Counted from the first letter of the stretch, positions 25,590-34,933 are shown. The stretch is 64,000 nt of DNA from JADJRG01 sp964474905 (GCA_964474905.1 CAYYUP010000025.1:10709-74708), one strand, 5' to 3'. Numbers and translations are program-made. The notes: generated by a model from the letters alone, not told the origin.

Positions 25590-26245
25590 GCGTGCTGCCG
25601 CCGGCGCTCGGTCAGGCATTTCGGATCGCGGCGGCGGAGCTTGGCATGGCATCGGCGGCGGAGCTTTTCATCGACGAACTCGCGGAGGTCGGGGGCGCGG
25701 TGGCGGTGGCGGAGCTTCGCGATCGCCTGGGCCGCGAGTATCCAGTGCTCGACTACGCGGCCGCCCGATGGCTCGCCGGGGAGGAGCCGCCGGTGATCGA
25801 TCCAGCCCCGGTCGTCAAGGCTCTAGGCGGCATTGAGCGCCTCTTGGTGGTCGGTCTCGAGGCGGCGCATCTCGACAATTTATTGCCGCTGCTAGGCGGT
25901 ATTGAGGTCGGCTTTATCACCGAGGGCCGGGCGTTGATGCCGGAGTGGCGCCGGGTTTTGGCGAACTACGAAGTGGCCGGCGACGACGGACGGGTGGCTG
26001 CGGTCGGCCTCTCTGATTTTCAGCTTTGGGCCGGACCGAGGGCGGCGCTGATGACCTTCATTTACGGCGGTGATGACCACGTTGTGCACGTCAGCGGTCA
26101 GTGGCTTCGGGTTTCGGGTCCCGATGTGCGCACGCAGTTTCGATCGCTGCTCGCCTGGGATGTGGTCGGCGGTGCATTGCATGTGTATCCCCGATGGTTC
26201 GCCGAGGTCGCGCGCAGCACCTTCACCGAGGTCCTGGGCCCATGA
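25586..26245 (+). CDS. Unknown protein in permease operon
   Basis: A 219-residue soluble protein without signal peptide or membrane helix. The N-terminal half is helical and Ala-rich (ALGQAFRIAAAELGMASAAELFIDELAEVGG). The C-terminal half is beta-rich with several Trp (MPEWRRVLANYEVAG, DFQLWAGPRAALM, VSGQWLRVSGPDVR). No known family. Both ends overlap neighbours by 4 bp (ATGA at 25586 and at 26242), the signature of tight translational coupling, so it probably acts together with the upstream unknown protein and the permease. Confidence 0.8.
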   Translation: MSVLPPALGQAFRIAAAELGMASAAELFIDELAEVGGAVAVAELRDRLGREYPVLDYAAARWLAGEEPPVIDPAPVVKALGGIERLLVVGLEAAHLDNLLPLLGGIEVGFITEGRALMPEWRRVLANYEVAGDDGRVAAVGLSDFQLWAGPRAALMTFIYGGDDHVVHVSGQWLRVSGPDVRTQFRSLLAWDVVGGALHVYPRWFAEVARSTFTEVLGP

Positions 26246-27576
26246 GTGATCCACAAATAATTCTCTCTGGGATCCTGATCCTGACGCTCGTCGCCCAGGC
26301 CTTTGTGCCGACGATGCGGGTGCTGCTGGTCACCTCAGGGGCTGGGCTCTCTTGCCTAGCAGCGACCCTGCTCGGGGTCGCCGATACCGGATCGATTCTC
26401 GCCGCGGTGCCCTGGGATGTGCTCGTGATCCTGGTGGCGCTCGGTTTGCTCTCGCAGCTCTTTGCGGAGTCGCGTCTCTTCGATCGTCTGGCAGTGCAGG
26501 CGACGCGGCGAAGCGGTGCCAAGCCGGCGCGCTTGACCCTGGTCTTCGCGATCGCGATGTATCTGGCGAGCGGCGTCGTCAACAATCTGACGGCGCTAGT
26601 GCTGGTATTGCCGGTGCTGCACGTGCTGCTCAAGCTCGGTGGATCTGATCAGCGCTACGTCTCCTGGACATTGGGCCTGCTTTTGGTCGCCTGCAATCTG
26701 GGGGGCGCGGCGACACCGATAGGTGACTTTCCGGCGATTCTCCTGCTCGGCGGTGGTCATATGGAGTTTGGGCAGTATTTGCTTCGCGCGGCACCGGCGA
26801 CTGCAGTCGCGCTCTTGCTTTTGCTCGCCGTTATTCACCTGGTCGTACGGCCAGCTAAGGGGGTCGCGAGCGACCCGATCTCAACCCGGTTAACAGCTGC
26901 GGTCATGGAGGCGTTGCACCGTCGGGTCCGCCTGCGATGGCGCCTTTTCCTGCCCGCTGCGCTTGCGCTCACCGGCATGGTGTTCGCCTGGCTGGCGCTG
27001 CCGCAGGTCTGGGGGATCAGCCCCGAACTTGTCTGCTGGCTCGGCGCAGGAGCGGCGCTCTTGGCCTCTGGGCGGCGTGCAGAGGGTCTTGTACGCCGGG
27101 GCATCGACGCCGAGTCGGTGTTCTTTTTGCTCTCGCTCTTTGTGATGGTCGGCGCGGTCTCTCGTACCGGCCTTTTCCATGATGTCGCCCTGGCGTTGAC
27201 CAGGATGCCGGTCTCCCCCGAGCTTCAGCTCGTGGTTTTCTTGATCTTCGGCGGCGTGCTGACGGGGCTGTTTTCGGCGGGTCCGAGCATGGCGGCGTTG
27301 CTCGAGGTAGGGGAGTCATTGGCGACGACGATGCCCCCAGAGGCCGTCTATGTCGGCCTGGCGCTTGCGGTCTGTGCGGGCTCGTCCCTCTTCTTGACGG
27401 CGGCGACGGCCGGTCCTTTGGCGCAGGCTTTAACCGAGCGCGCTGAGCTGCGTGATGCCGACGATCAGCCGTTGCGCTTCGGCTTCTTCGACTTTTTGCC
27501 GGTGGGTCTGCTCTCTTTTACGTTGATCCTCGCGGTCGCGATTGTCTACTCGCTGTGGGCGCTCGCTCAGGGCTAG
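26242..27576 (+). CDS. SLC13/ArsB/NhaD-type membrane permease
   Basis: Integral membrane protein of 444 residues with about eleven to twelve hydrophobic segments. Two signatures of the ion-transporter superfamily are seen: SGVVNNLTALVLVLPVLH in the first half and CNLGGAATPIGDFPAILLLGGG, the NxGGxxTxIGD-like re-entrant motif of ArsB, NhaD and related carriers. A second-half counterpart is SAGPSMAALLEVGE. Substrate unknown: Na+/H+ exchange, arsenite, or dicarboxylates are all possible. The start overlaps the previous stop (ATGA). It is convergent with the following gene; a 6-bp inverted repeat (TAGTGT/ACACTA) lies between the two stops. Confidence 0.85.
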   Translation: MSDPQIILSGILILTLVAQAFVPTMRVLLVTSGAGLSCLAATLLGVADTGSILAAVPWDVLVILVALGLLSQLFAESRLFDRLAVQATRRSGAKPARLTLVFAIAMYLASGVVNNLTALVLVLPVLHVLLKLGGSDQRYVSWTLGLLLVACNLGGAATPIGDFPAILLLGGGHMEFGQYLLRAAPATAVALLLLLAVIHLVVRPAKGVASDPISTRLTAAVMEALHRRVRLRWRLFLPAALALTGMVFAWLALPQVWGISPELVCWLGAGAALLASGRRAEGLVRRGIDAESVFFLLSLFVMVGAVSRTGLFHDVALALTRMPVSPELQLVVFLIFGGVLTGLFSAGPSMAALLEVGESLATTMPPEAVYVGLALAVCAGSSLFLTAATAGPLAQALTERAELRDADDQPLRFGFFDFLPVGLLSFTLILAVAIVYSLWALAQG

Positions 27577-27590
27577 TGTCCTGCTCAACA

Positions 27591-29255
27591 CTAAAAAACA
27601 CCTTGGAGAGAGAAGCTGACGAGGCCAGGGCCACCGAAGGGCGTCGCGCTGTAGCGACGTCGCTCACGGCGCTCGAGGAGCAGGCCTAGGGCTGAGCCGA
27701 TGATCATGCCGCAGCCTGCACCGAGGATCATGCCGCTGCCGAGCCGATGCCCCGAGATATCGTTCAACTCCGCCTTGGTGACCCGCATGGCCGGATCTGT
27801 CGGGCTCAGCAGCTTGTCCTGCTTGTTGTTGTAGAAGTTCATCCAGACAGCACCGCCGGCCACGGTCGCGGCGCCGGTGCCGAGCATGATGTAGCCGACC
27901 CGTCGTTTGCTGCCCAGGAACTGCGGCAGGGTGGAGACCGTGGCCGTAATGCCGTTGATCGCGAAGGCGATGCCGGTGGCCTGCAGTGCTGAAGCTGTCC
28001 GCAGTTTTTGGTGGTACTCGGCGGTCGGCAGCGCCTCTTCGGCGGCCGCGATGACCTCGGGATCGTCGACCGGGAGGTCTGGATCGAGCCCCGCCTCGCT
28101 AAGGAAATCTTTGTAGGCATCGAAGTTTTTCGTCGCCTTGGCTTGGCCGCCCAAGAGAAAGCCCAGGCCGGTCACGTAGGAGAGCGGAAAGTAGACCGCC
28201 ATCGTCATCAGCGCCTTGCGTGTTTTGTGAAAGCGGGGGCTGTCGGCATCGCGTTTGTGGAGAGGAAGATCGAGCGAGCGAGTTTGCGGACTGACGACGA
28301 ATACTTGGTCGCCGATGTAGCGCCTGGTATTGACCTCGGCCCGCCAGGGTCCCGGTGTGAGCACGACAGTGGTCATGGCGGTGGGTCCTTCGCGGATGAT
28401 CTGCGCGCTCCCTGGGTGGCTCTGATCGGTGAGTTTGAGGGTGCTGCGCCGCGATCTTCGGAGGGCCTTTTCGGGGCTGAGTCGGAGGTCGACGACGATT
28501 TTTTGCGGTTCGAGAGAGAGCTGCCAGGTGATCGGTGTCGACGCAGCTGAGAGTTCACGGCGAACATTTAGGGGGTAATAGCCGGGCACTCTGATCTCGA
28601 GATCGTAGGCGCCAGGATCGAGGCAAATCGCGTGCGCGGCGGGGTCCTTGATCACTCGGCGGTGGCGTTCTCCGTGACGTGTACTCTCGATCACAAGCGG
28701 GTGTTGCTCGAGGGCGTTTGGCGCAAGCGGGGTGCTCTCTCCGTCTCCAGTGGAGACCGTGATGTGCACCTGGGCGGCGGCCTGCCCACAGGCGTCCCCC
28801 AGACGATTCGCGACCTCGATGCGGAGCGCATCGGGGAGTGTCACCTGGTCCAAAAAATTGCGCAGATGGAAGGCGGCAAGGCCGGGCTGATCGGCGCCCA
28901 TACGGGCCAGACCTGCGTGGTAGAGGAAGCGCGGATCGTGGGGCACTCGGTCGTGCGCGAGCGTCTCGAAGAGGCGGGCGGCCTCGGCGTAGCGGCGCAT
29001 CATCAGTAAGCTCTGCGCTCGCGCAACCTCGGGTCCAGGGGGCAGGGCGAGCTCTGCGGGAATTTGCTTGAGTGGTGGAGGCAAGCCCTGGGTTTCTTGA
29101 TCGGGATCGATCGGGATCGCCACACCTTCGCCCGCGATCGGATCTGGCGTCCCTGCCTGGGCGCTGGCGATGCCCCCAAGACCGAGCGAATAGGCGAGGC
29201 TGAACGCGAGCCCCGTGCGCGCGGCCCGTTGGATCGATGTGCTCACTGTGCTCAT
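27591..29255 (-). CDS. Exported TPR-like protein with C-terminal membrane segments
   Basis: Protein of 554 residues. The signal peptide ends GGIASAQA. The segment SLLMMRRYAEAARLFETLAHDRVPHDPRFLYHAGLARM looks like TPR units. A PEGA-like beta module follows (LDPGAYDLEIRVPGYYPLNVRREL), the carboxypeptidase-regulatory type of fold common in myxobacterial surface proteins. The last 200 residues hold two to four hydrophobic stretches (MTMAVYFPLSYVTGLGFLLGG, VGYIMLGTGAATVAGGAVW, LGSGMILGAGCGMIIGSALGLLL). Similar TPR plus PEGA proteins are frequent in Myxococcota but have no known function. Confidence 0.75.
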   Translation of the reverse strand: MSTVSTSIQRAARTGLAFSLAYSLGLGGIASAQAGTPDPIAGEGVAIPIDPDQETQGLPPPLKQIPAELALPPGPEVARAQSLLMMRRYAEAARLFETLAHDRVPHDPRFLYHAGLARMGADQPGLAAFHLRNFLDQVTLPDALRIEVANRLGDACGQAAAQVHITVSTGDGESTPLAPNALEQHPLVIESTRHGERHRRVIKDPAAHAICLDPGAYDLEIRVPGYYPLNVRRELSAASTPITWQLSLEPQKIVVDLRLSPEKALRRSRRSTLKLTDQSHPGSAQIIREGPTAMTTVVLTPGPWRAEVNTRRYIGDQVFVVSPQTRSLDLPLHKRDADSPRFHKTRKALMTMAVYFPLSYVTGLGFLLGGQAKATKNFDAYKDFLSEAGLDPDLPVDDPEVIAAAEEALPTAEYHQKLRTASALQATGIAFAINGITATVSTLPQFLGSKRRVGYIMLGTGAATVAGGAVWMNFYNNKQDKLLSPTDPAMRVTKAELNDISGHRLGSGMILGAGCGMIIGSALGLLLERRERRRYSATPFGGPGLVSFSLQGVF

Positions 29256-29678
29256 TTGCTCATCTCGCTCGTCTTTGGGGTTGGGCTAGCGCCGAGGGGT
29301 CTTCGGATCCCCGAGGTCCGCGAGTACATGAGAATAACCGCCTTCTCTCGCGCACGACGAGCGGAGTTGTAATGGCCCTAAACGGACAGTCAGAGGGAGT
29401 TGAGGTGTATTGTAGGGGGTTTACGAGTCGCCGGTGTGGGTCGCCAATCCACGGTCCGCTCGTTTTGTCTCGATCCCTTGGGCAGGCTCCAAGACCGTGC
29501 GGCATTGATGTTTGCGGGCATGCAGGCCGCGCAGATGCCGGGTGGCGGGCTCGTGGGCCTGAGTTCAGGGCCGAAGAGCCGGCCTGCCGGGTCCTCTGAG
29601 TTTGATGACATGGTCGATCCGACAGCTCTATGAGACCCTCGAACTCGGCCATTGAGGTCGCGTATTGGGCGGTTTGGT
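29256..29678. other. Divergent intergenic interval
   Basis: About 420 bp between two divergent genes, with no convincing coding sequence. It presumably holds both promoters. I could not find a clear -35/-10 pair or operator. Confidence 0.5.
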
Positions 29679-31226
29679 ATGATGCATTGGAACAAGTGGA
29701 GTCTTATTTTTGGAGCGAGCCTGGCGACGACACTCGCCTGTGGCGATGACAGCGGTATCGCCAGCGAGAGCGAGACCGGTGAGATGACGGGCACCAGCGG
29801 CGGTGATTCGATGACCTCCTCGGGCACATCGTCGGGCACGACGAGCATGGGCAGCGGCAGCGGCAGCGAGAGCGAGGGCACGACGGGCACAACGGCCACG
29901 AGCAGCAGTACGACGAACGGCGAGACCACGACCACCGGCGAGCCGATGGGGGTCTGCGGTGACGGGTCTGTCGATCCTGGCGAGGAGTGTGATGATGGTA
30001 ATAGCAGTAATGAAGATAACTGCGTAGAGGGCTGTGTGTCGGCGATCTGCGGCGACGGCTATGTCGGCGAGGGCGAGGCCTGTGATGACGGCAATACCAT
30101 CGACGATGACGACTGCACCAATGCATGTGCTTTGCCGAGCTGCGGCGATGGCGAGCTGCAGGCCGGTGAATTCTGCGACGACGGCAACGCCTCCGACAGT
30201 GACAGTTGCTTGAGCACCTGCGTCGAAGCGAGTTGCGGGGATGGCTTCATTTGGGAGGGAAACGAGGGCTGCGACGATGCCAACGACGACGAGAGCGATA
30301 GCTGCACCTCCCTCTGCGAGGCGCCGAGCTGCGAAGATGCCATCCAGAGCGGGGACGAGAGCGACGTCGACTGTGGTGGCGAAAGCTGTTCTAAGTGCCA
30401 GCTTGGAGAGGCCTGTGGTACGGAGCAGGATTGCGAGAGCGAGACCTGTGGCGGGAATGTGTGCATCCTGCCGGCGACGTGCAAGGCGATCAAGGACGCG
30501 CAGCCCAATGCCGACGACGGCCTCTACGAACTCGATCCAGACGGAGATGGCCCTCTCGACGCGATTACGGCCTACTGCGACATGACCAAGGACGGCGGCG
30601 GTTGGACGCTGGTCATGCGATTTGCCCCGGCCAACGGAAAGTTCCACTTCTATTCGCCGCACTGGACGATGGAGTCGCTGGTCAATGAAAATGTCAGCGA
30701 TCCCAGCGATCCCTCCGACGGTAAATTTGCGGCCTACAACGAGGTTGTCGGTGGCGAGATCCGGGGTTGCTTGCAGCACCCGATCACCAAAAAATACGCC
30801 TGTCGAGACTACGCGTTGCCCGAGTCGGTGACACCTCTGACCCTCTTCAAAGACACGCCGGTGGGCTCTGACGCAAAGATGAAGGGTCTCTACTTCGAGG
30901 GGGAGGACCCGCAAAAACTCGATTGGTTGACAAACCAAGGGCGGACGCTAGCTGAGGCCTCAACAAACGTGCACAACTACATCGAGGTCGGAATCAACAT
31001 CGATGACGACCTTTCGTGCTACGACGCTCGGGTGCGATTTGGTCTGGTCCTAAACAATGAAGCTTCGATCATCACCCTCAACGACGCGGCTGGATTTGGC
31101 GCGCAGGCGTATTACACCTCGGCCTGTGATCTGCCCGATGGTACGGATTCTCCGTGGAAGACCGCCTGCGGCTTCGCTGCGGGGTCCAAGCAGTACCATA
31201 CCGCCGGTCATATCTGGATTCGATAG
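29679..31226 (+). CDS. Cys-rich repeat lipoprotein with fibrinogen-like C-terminal domain
   Basis: Lipoprotein of 515 residues: lipobox TTLAC, Ser/Gly/Thr spacer, then four Myxococcus Cys-rich (DUF4215-type) repeats with the pattern CGDGxxxxGExCDDGN...DxCxxxC, then a further Cys-rich segment. The C-terminal 240 residues start CKAIKDAQPNADDGLYEL and contain AITAYCDMTKDGGGWTLVMRF, the hallmark of fibrinogen-related and intelectin-like domains, which in animals bind sugars. A Cys pair near the end (CDLP, TACGF) fits such a fold. The combination suggests a surface lectin or adhesin. ATG at 29679 or 29682. The next lipoprotein gene follows after 35 bp on the same strand. Confidence 0.88.
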   Translation: MMHWNKWSLIFGASLATTLACGDDSGIASESETGEMTGTSGGDSMTSSGTSSGTTSMGSGSGSESEGTTGTTATSSSTTNGETTTTGEPMGVCGDGSVDPGEECDDGNSSNEDNCVEGCVSAICGDGYVGEGEACDDGNTIDDDDCTNACALPSCGDGELQAGEFCDDGNASDSDSCLSTCVEASCGDGFIWEGNEGCDDANDDESDSCTSLCEAPSCEDAIQSGDESDVDCGGESCSKCQLGEACGTEQDCESETCGGNVCILPATCKAIKDAQPNADDGLYELDPDGDGPLDAITAYCDMTKDGGGWTLVMRFAPANGKFHFYSPHWTMESLVNENVSDPSDPSDGKFAAYNEVVGGEIRGCLQHPITKKYACRDYALPESVTPLTLFKDTPVGSDAKMKGLYFEGEDPQKLDWLTNQGRTLAEASTNVHNYIEVGINIDDDLSCYDARVRFGLVLNNEASIITLNDAAGFGAQAYYTSACDLPDGTDSPWKTACGFAAGSKQYHTAGHIWIR

Positions 31227-31261
31227 GGCTTGAGGTAGCAACGCGAATGGAGTCGAGAACC

Positions 31262-32761
31262 ATGAGATTGCCTCTGAAATCACTCGGGTGCTTTGTTCTA
31301 TTCGCGGTCTCTGCCTGTGTCGGCGACGAGGGCGATTCGATGGCATCTGCGCCGACACAGGCGGATACAACGGCGACGGCGACCGATTCTGGAGGTAGCG
31401 GTACAAGCGGTACAAGNNNNNNNNNNNNNNNNNNNNNNNNNNNNNNNNNNNNNNNNNNNNNNNNNNNNNNNNNNNNNNNNNNNNNNNNNNNNNNNNNNNN
31501 NNNNNNNNNNNNNNNNGGCGCGAGCACTTCGACGACGGGCGGCAGCGGCACGACGACGGGCGGTAGCAGCTCGACAGGCGGTGACGACCTGCTGCTCTCG
31601 ATCGACCTCATCACTGACGAAAATCGTCACCACGAGTCGATGTTCGGCGGCTGGGGGCCGCACCTTCGCGGCATTATGCGGGCGAGCGATGATTCGCTTT
31701 GGTTTACCGTCGATGCGGGTCCCGATGTGCAGACAAATCAGAAGATCCGCTACTTCCGGCGCTCAGGTGGCGATTGGGGCGAGGTCGCCGAGCAGTCGCA
31801 CACCGCGGGCATCCAACAAAATGTCGCCAGCGTGATGCTCGGAGATACGATTTACTCCTACGGCGTCAACATCTCCCAGAGCTTTCTCGAGGAGTGTTAT
31901 CTAAATACAAATGATTTCACGACCAAGGGTTGCAACGCGATCCAGATCAGCGGAAATGTGTACAAGACGCCGCCCCTCTCAAATTATATCGGTGCGGTCG
32001 CAGATAGCGGCGCTACCCGGGTCGTGTGGTACACGCGAGTCGGGCCCGGGGGGGCAGCTGGCGATTGGATTTACACCTATAATTTTGGCGGAGGTTGGAA
32101 CGGGCCGATCGTCTCGCCAGTGCTCGGCGGCAACGATTTTTCCTACGTGCACGCGGCATTTGTCGACCCCGGCACCCTGGCGTTAGTCGGTCAGCTTTAC
32201 TACGGAAAATACCCAGACGGGTATTTTGGCGCGGCTGTGAGCGAGTTTAAGCTCGGGGATACGCCCGTCTTTGTCGCTCTAGAGTCGGCTGAGCCTGGGG
32301 TCTCGATGCTGTCGACGTCGGATATTTGGGTGGACCGGCCAAGCGGCGCTACGCATGTGCTCGCGCGCGACGATAAGAGCGGTGTGCGCTACTACTACAA
32401 ACCACCGGGGCAGTCCTGGGTGGGTCACGCAGAGCCACTCTTGACCCTCTCCGGCACCTTTCGCGCGCGCTTCATCCGGCCCGAGGGCGGTGATTTGATG
32501 ATCGCTCGCGGCGATGCGGTCGCCGGCAGCGTCGAGCTCTTGAGGGTACCGGGGGCGGATCCTTCGCTCGCTGTGCAATGGGATGTGGCGCAGTCGCTGA
32601 TCTTGCCGAGCCCCGGCGATGGGTTTGCACCGCCCTCGGCGATCTACGTCGAGAGCGATGCCTACCAAACCGCTGCGGTGGGTGGCATCAATCTAGGATT
32701 TTGCGGCACCTACAAGCTCGCCGACAACGAGATCTGGTGGGGTCACGCGAGCGCCAAGTGA
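31262..32761 (+). CDS. Lipoprotein with Gly/Ser/Thr spacer interrupted by assembly gap
   Basis: Lipoprotein: signal peptide ends LFAVSAC, then a Ser/Gly/Thr spacer that is cut by a 100-N gap (31417-31516). The reading frame matches on both sides of the placeholder, but true spacer length is unknown. The 380-residue globular part has several W/Y-rich strands (SDDSLWFTVDAGPD, GDWIYTYNFGGGWNGPIV, SWVGHAEPLLTLSG) suggesting a beta-propeller or sandwich; no named family. GGAG 8 nt before ATG 31262 fixes the start. It lies directly behind the fibrinogen-like lipoprotein and may be in its operon. Confidence 0.8.
   Translation: MRLPLKSLGCFVLFAVSACVGDEGDSMASAPTQADTTATATDSGGSGTSGTXXXXXXXXXXXXXXXXXXXXXXXXXXXXXXXXXXGASTSTTGGSGTTTGGSSSTGGDDLLLSIDLITDENRHHESMFGGWGPHLRGIMRASDDSLWFTVDAGPDVQTNQKIRYFRRSGGDWGEVAEQSHTAGIQQNVASVMLGDTIYSYGVNISQSFLEECYLNTNDFTTKGCNAIQISGNVYKTPPLSNYIGAVADSGATRVVWYTRVGPGGAAGDWIYTYNFGGGWNGPIVSPVLGGNDFSYVHAAFVDPGTLALVGQLYYGKYPDGYFGAAVSEFKLGDTPVFVALESAEPGVSMLSTSDIWVDRPSGATHVLARDDKSGVRYYYKPPGQSWVGHAEPLLTLSGTFRARFIRPEGGDLMIARGDAVAGSVELLRVPGADPSLAVQWDVAQSLILPSPGDGFAPPSAIYVESDAYQTAAVGGINLGFCGTYKLADNEIWWGHASAK
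31417..31516. other. Assembly gap (100 N) inside a low-complexity spacer
   Basis: Exactly 100 undetermined bases within the Gly/Ser/Thr-coding tract of a lipoprotein gene. Repeated GGTACAAGC units precede it and short Gly/Ser/Thr-coding repeats follow it, so a collapsed tandem repeat is the likely cause. Confidence 0.98.
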
Positions 32762-32770
32762 GCCGGCAGG

Positions 32771-33256
32771 CTAGGGCAGGAGGCCCCCGGATTCGAGTTC
32801 AAATGTATAGGGCATCGTCGTATCGACGCCGGTGAGACTGATATTAAAGACCCAAGCGGAGCCCGCCTCTTCGATGCATTTGTTGAGGGCATCGTGCTGC
32901 AGCGTGCTCCGTTGGCTGTCGAATTTGATCTTTTTAACCTTGCCGTCGCCGTCGATGACAAAGGTGCTCTTGACCCGGCCGGTGGGGGCATCTGCGTCCT
33001 TGCCGGCGGTTTCTTGATAGCAGGCGACGATCTCACTCTCGTGCTCTTCGACGCGATCGTTAAAGTTCGAGAAGTCGAGATAGGGGGATTCCTCGGGATC
33101 CTCGAGCTCGCCCTCCTCGTCCTCGTCGGCGTCGGCGTTGGCGTTGGTCGGTGCTCGGTCGGCGGCCGGCGGCGCTGTGTCGCTCGTTTTTTTGCAGGCG
33201 ATGCCCGTGCTGAGCAGCGCAGCGATGAGTGCGAGTCTGTGTGCCCGGATGACCAT
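32771..33256 (-). CDS. AgmX/PglI C-terminal-domain-like lipoprotein
   Basis: Lipoprotein of 161 residues (lipobox STGIAC), with an acidic spacer (NANADADEDEEGELEDPEE) and a TonB-C-like module. The pattern EIVACYQETAGKDADAPTGR, VKSTFVIDGDGKVKKIKFD, then LNKCIEEAGSAWVF matches the conserved CY...G.V...F.I...G.V......C layout of AgmX/PglI C-terminal domains of myxobacteria, first linked to adventurous gliding. A two-Cys pair in this domain probably forms a disulphide. It is convergent with the preceding lipoprotein gene, 9 bp apart. Confidence 0.82.
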   Translation of the reverse strand: MVIRAHRLALIAALLSTGIACKKTSDTAPPAADRAPTNANADADEDEEGELEDPEESPYLDFSNFNDRVEEHESEIVACYQETAGKDADAPTGRVKSTFVIDGDGKVKKIKFDSQRSTLQHDALNKCIEEAGSAWVFNISLTGVDTTMPYTFELESGGLLP

Positions 33257-33369
33257 CGGCGGATGCTATCACGTACTCAGGGGGCGACTGGCTCCGTGGG
33301 CGGCGCAACGGGCATGCTCGCGGGTCGCTTTGCATCGACGGGATCGCGCGCAGTTGGCATACTCCGCGG

Positions 33370-34386
33370 ATGCGAGAGATCGTAATTTCGAAGGCGGGCC
33401 TCCCCGAAGTACTGACGATTCGCGAGGCTTCCGAGCCCGCCCCGGGCCCGGGCGAGGTCCGAATTCGAGTCCGGGCGAGCGGGGTCAATTTCGCCGACAT
33501 CATGGCGCGCATGGGCCTCTATCCCGATGCGCCGCCGATTCCCTGTGTCGTTGGCTACGAGGTGGCGGGCGAGATCGATGCGCTGGGGGAGGGCGTGCAG
33601 GGCATCGAACTCGGCGAGCCAGTGCTCGCGCTGACACGTTTTTGCGGCTACAGCGAGGCGGTCGTCGTGCCGGCCGAGCAGATCGCCGCGATCCCGGAGG
33701 GCCTCTCCTTTGAGAAAGCCGCCGCGATCCCGGTCAACTACCTGACGGCGTGGCTGATGTTGGTGCGCCTGGGGGCCCTGCGCAAAGGTGACCGAGTGCT
33801 GGTGCACGCCGCCGCCGGCGGTGTCGGCCAGGCCGCGCTGCAGATTTGCTTGGCGCATGGTGCCGAGGTGATCGGTACCGCCAGCGCCGGCAAACACGAG
33901 CGCCTGCGGAGTCTCGGGGTTGCCCATTGCATCGACTACCGAAACGACGATTTTGAGGTCGCCGTCGCCCGTATTACCGAGGGCCGAGGCGTCGATATTG
34001 TGCTCGATGCCGTCGGTGGCAAATCGCTGCGCAAGAGCTACCGCTGCCTGGCACCGATGGGTCGCCTTTTCGCCTTTGGTGCCTCTAGCCTGGCGCCCGC
34101 GACCCGCCGCAAGATCGTGCCGGCGATTCGGGGGTTTTTGTCGATGCCGCGATTCGGAGCGGTCGAGATGATGGACGATAACCGCGGTGTTTTTGGGGTC
34201 AACCTGGGCCATCTCTGGGAGCAACGCAGCGTACTGCAGGCGATGCTCGGTGAGGTACTCGAAGGGGTGAGCGCCGGTCATTACGATCCGGTCGTCGATC
34301 GTACCTTTCCCTTTGCGGAGGCGGCTGCGGCCCATGCGTATATTCAGGCACGGAAGAACTTTGGCAAGATCATCCTTGTCCCGTGA
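33370..34386 (+). CDS. Zn-free MDR family quinone oxidoreductase (VAT1-like)
   Basis: Medium-chain dehydrogenase/reductase of 338 residues. The N-terminal GroES-like domain has ASGVNFADIMARMGLYPDAP, typical of the quinone oxidoreductase/VAT-1 branch without catalytic zinc. The Rossmann segment is VHAAAGGVGQAALQIC with the AxxGxxG NADPH-binding signature, followed by AGKHERLRSLGVAHCIDYRN and GVDIVLDAVGG. It probably reduces quinones or enones with NADPH in the cytoplasm. The substrate is unknown. It is divergent from the AgmX-like gene, with a 113-bp shared upstream region, and is followed by an unknown gene 39 bp downstream. Confidence 0.92.
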   Translation: MREIVISKAGLPEVLTIREASEPAPGPGEVRIRVRASGVNFADIMARMGLYPDAPPIPCVVGYEVAGEIDALGEGVQGIELGEPVLALTRFCGYSEAVVVPAEQIAAIPEGLSFEKAAAIPVNYLTAWLMLVRLGALRKGDRVLVHAAAGGVGQAALQICLAHGAEVIGTASAGKHERLRSLGVAHCIDYRNDDFEVAVARITEGRGVDIVLDAVGGKSLRKSYRCLAPMGRLFAFGASSLAPATRRKIVPAIRGFLSMPRFGAVEMMDDNRGVFGVNLGHLWEQRSVLQAMLGEVLEGVSAGHYDPVVDRTFPFAEAAAAHAYIQARKNFGKIILVP

Positions 34387-34425
34387 ATCAATCCGGCACA
34401 GATCGCAGAAAGTGAGACGGCGGAG

Positions 34426-34893
34426 ATGAGTAATTTTATGGGCGAAGCGCGCAAGATCACCGGTATTCAAGTGAGTGCTGCCGGGGCTCCACTGGCTCCA
34501 AAGGCGGCTGCGGATCGATTGCTAGCGGCCGGATTTCCGGCGGCGGATACCGTGGTCGATTTCTTCTCCCAGGTCGACGGTGTGTCGATTCAGAGCGAAG
34601 ATACAGAGTTGGTGATCTTCGACCTAGAGGAGTTGCTGCGTCAGGATGCGTGGCAGCATATGCTCGAGAACTCCGGCATGGATGGCGACGAGGAGGAGGC
34701 CGAGGATTTTGCCCCCTACCATGTGTTTGCGAAGGGCGAGCGCACACTCGTGCTCGTCAACCTGCGCACTCTAGAGACCGCTGTGGCCTTTGATCTTGAT
34801 GTTACGGCGCTGTCGCTCAGCTTTGCGCAGCTGGTGGAGGCGCTTTTGGAGCAGCGTTTTGCCTCGGCCTGGTACCAGCCCTACGAGGTTTAG
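34426..34893 (+). CDS. Unknown acidic protein
   Basis: A 155-residue acidic soluble protein. It has an N-terminal helical part (AADRLLAAGFPAADTVVDFF) followed by alternating strands (TELVIFDLEELLR, HVFAKGERTLVLVNLRT) and a final helix (FAQLVEALLEQRFASAWY). The order vaguely recalls SUKH/SMI1-type domains, but I cannot support that. It ends 40 bp before a strong bidirectional terminator and may be co-transcribed with the quinone reductase gene. Confidence 0.7.
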   Translation: MSNFMGEARKITGIQVSAAGAPLAPKAAADRLLAAGFPAADTVVDFFSQVDGVSIQSEDTELVIFDLEELLRQDAWQHMLENSGMDGDEEEAEDFAPYHVFAKGERTLVLVNLRTLETAVAFDLDVTALSLSFAQLVEALLEQRFASAWYQPYEV

Positions 34894-34933
34894 GTTCCGT
34901 TCTGAGATCGATGTTGGCGGGAGAGAGGACATG

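Noticed and set aside
27570..27598. Inverted repeat TAGTGT/ACACTA followed by AAAAAA between the permease and the TPR-like gene
   Set aside because: The A-run follows the stem on the plus strand, so neither transcript would have the U-tract needed for an intrinsic terminator.
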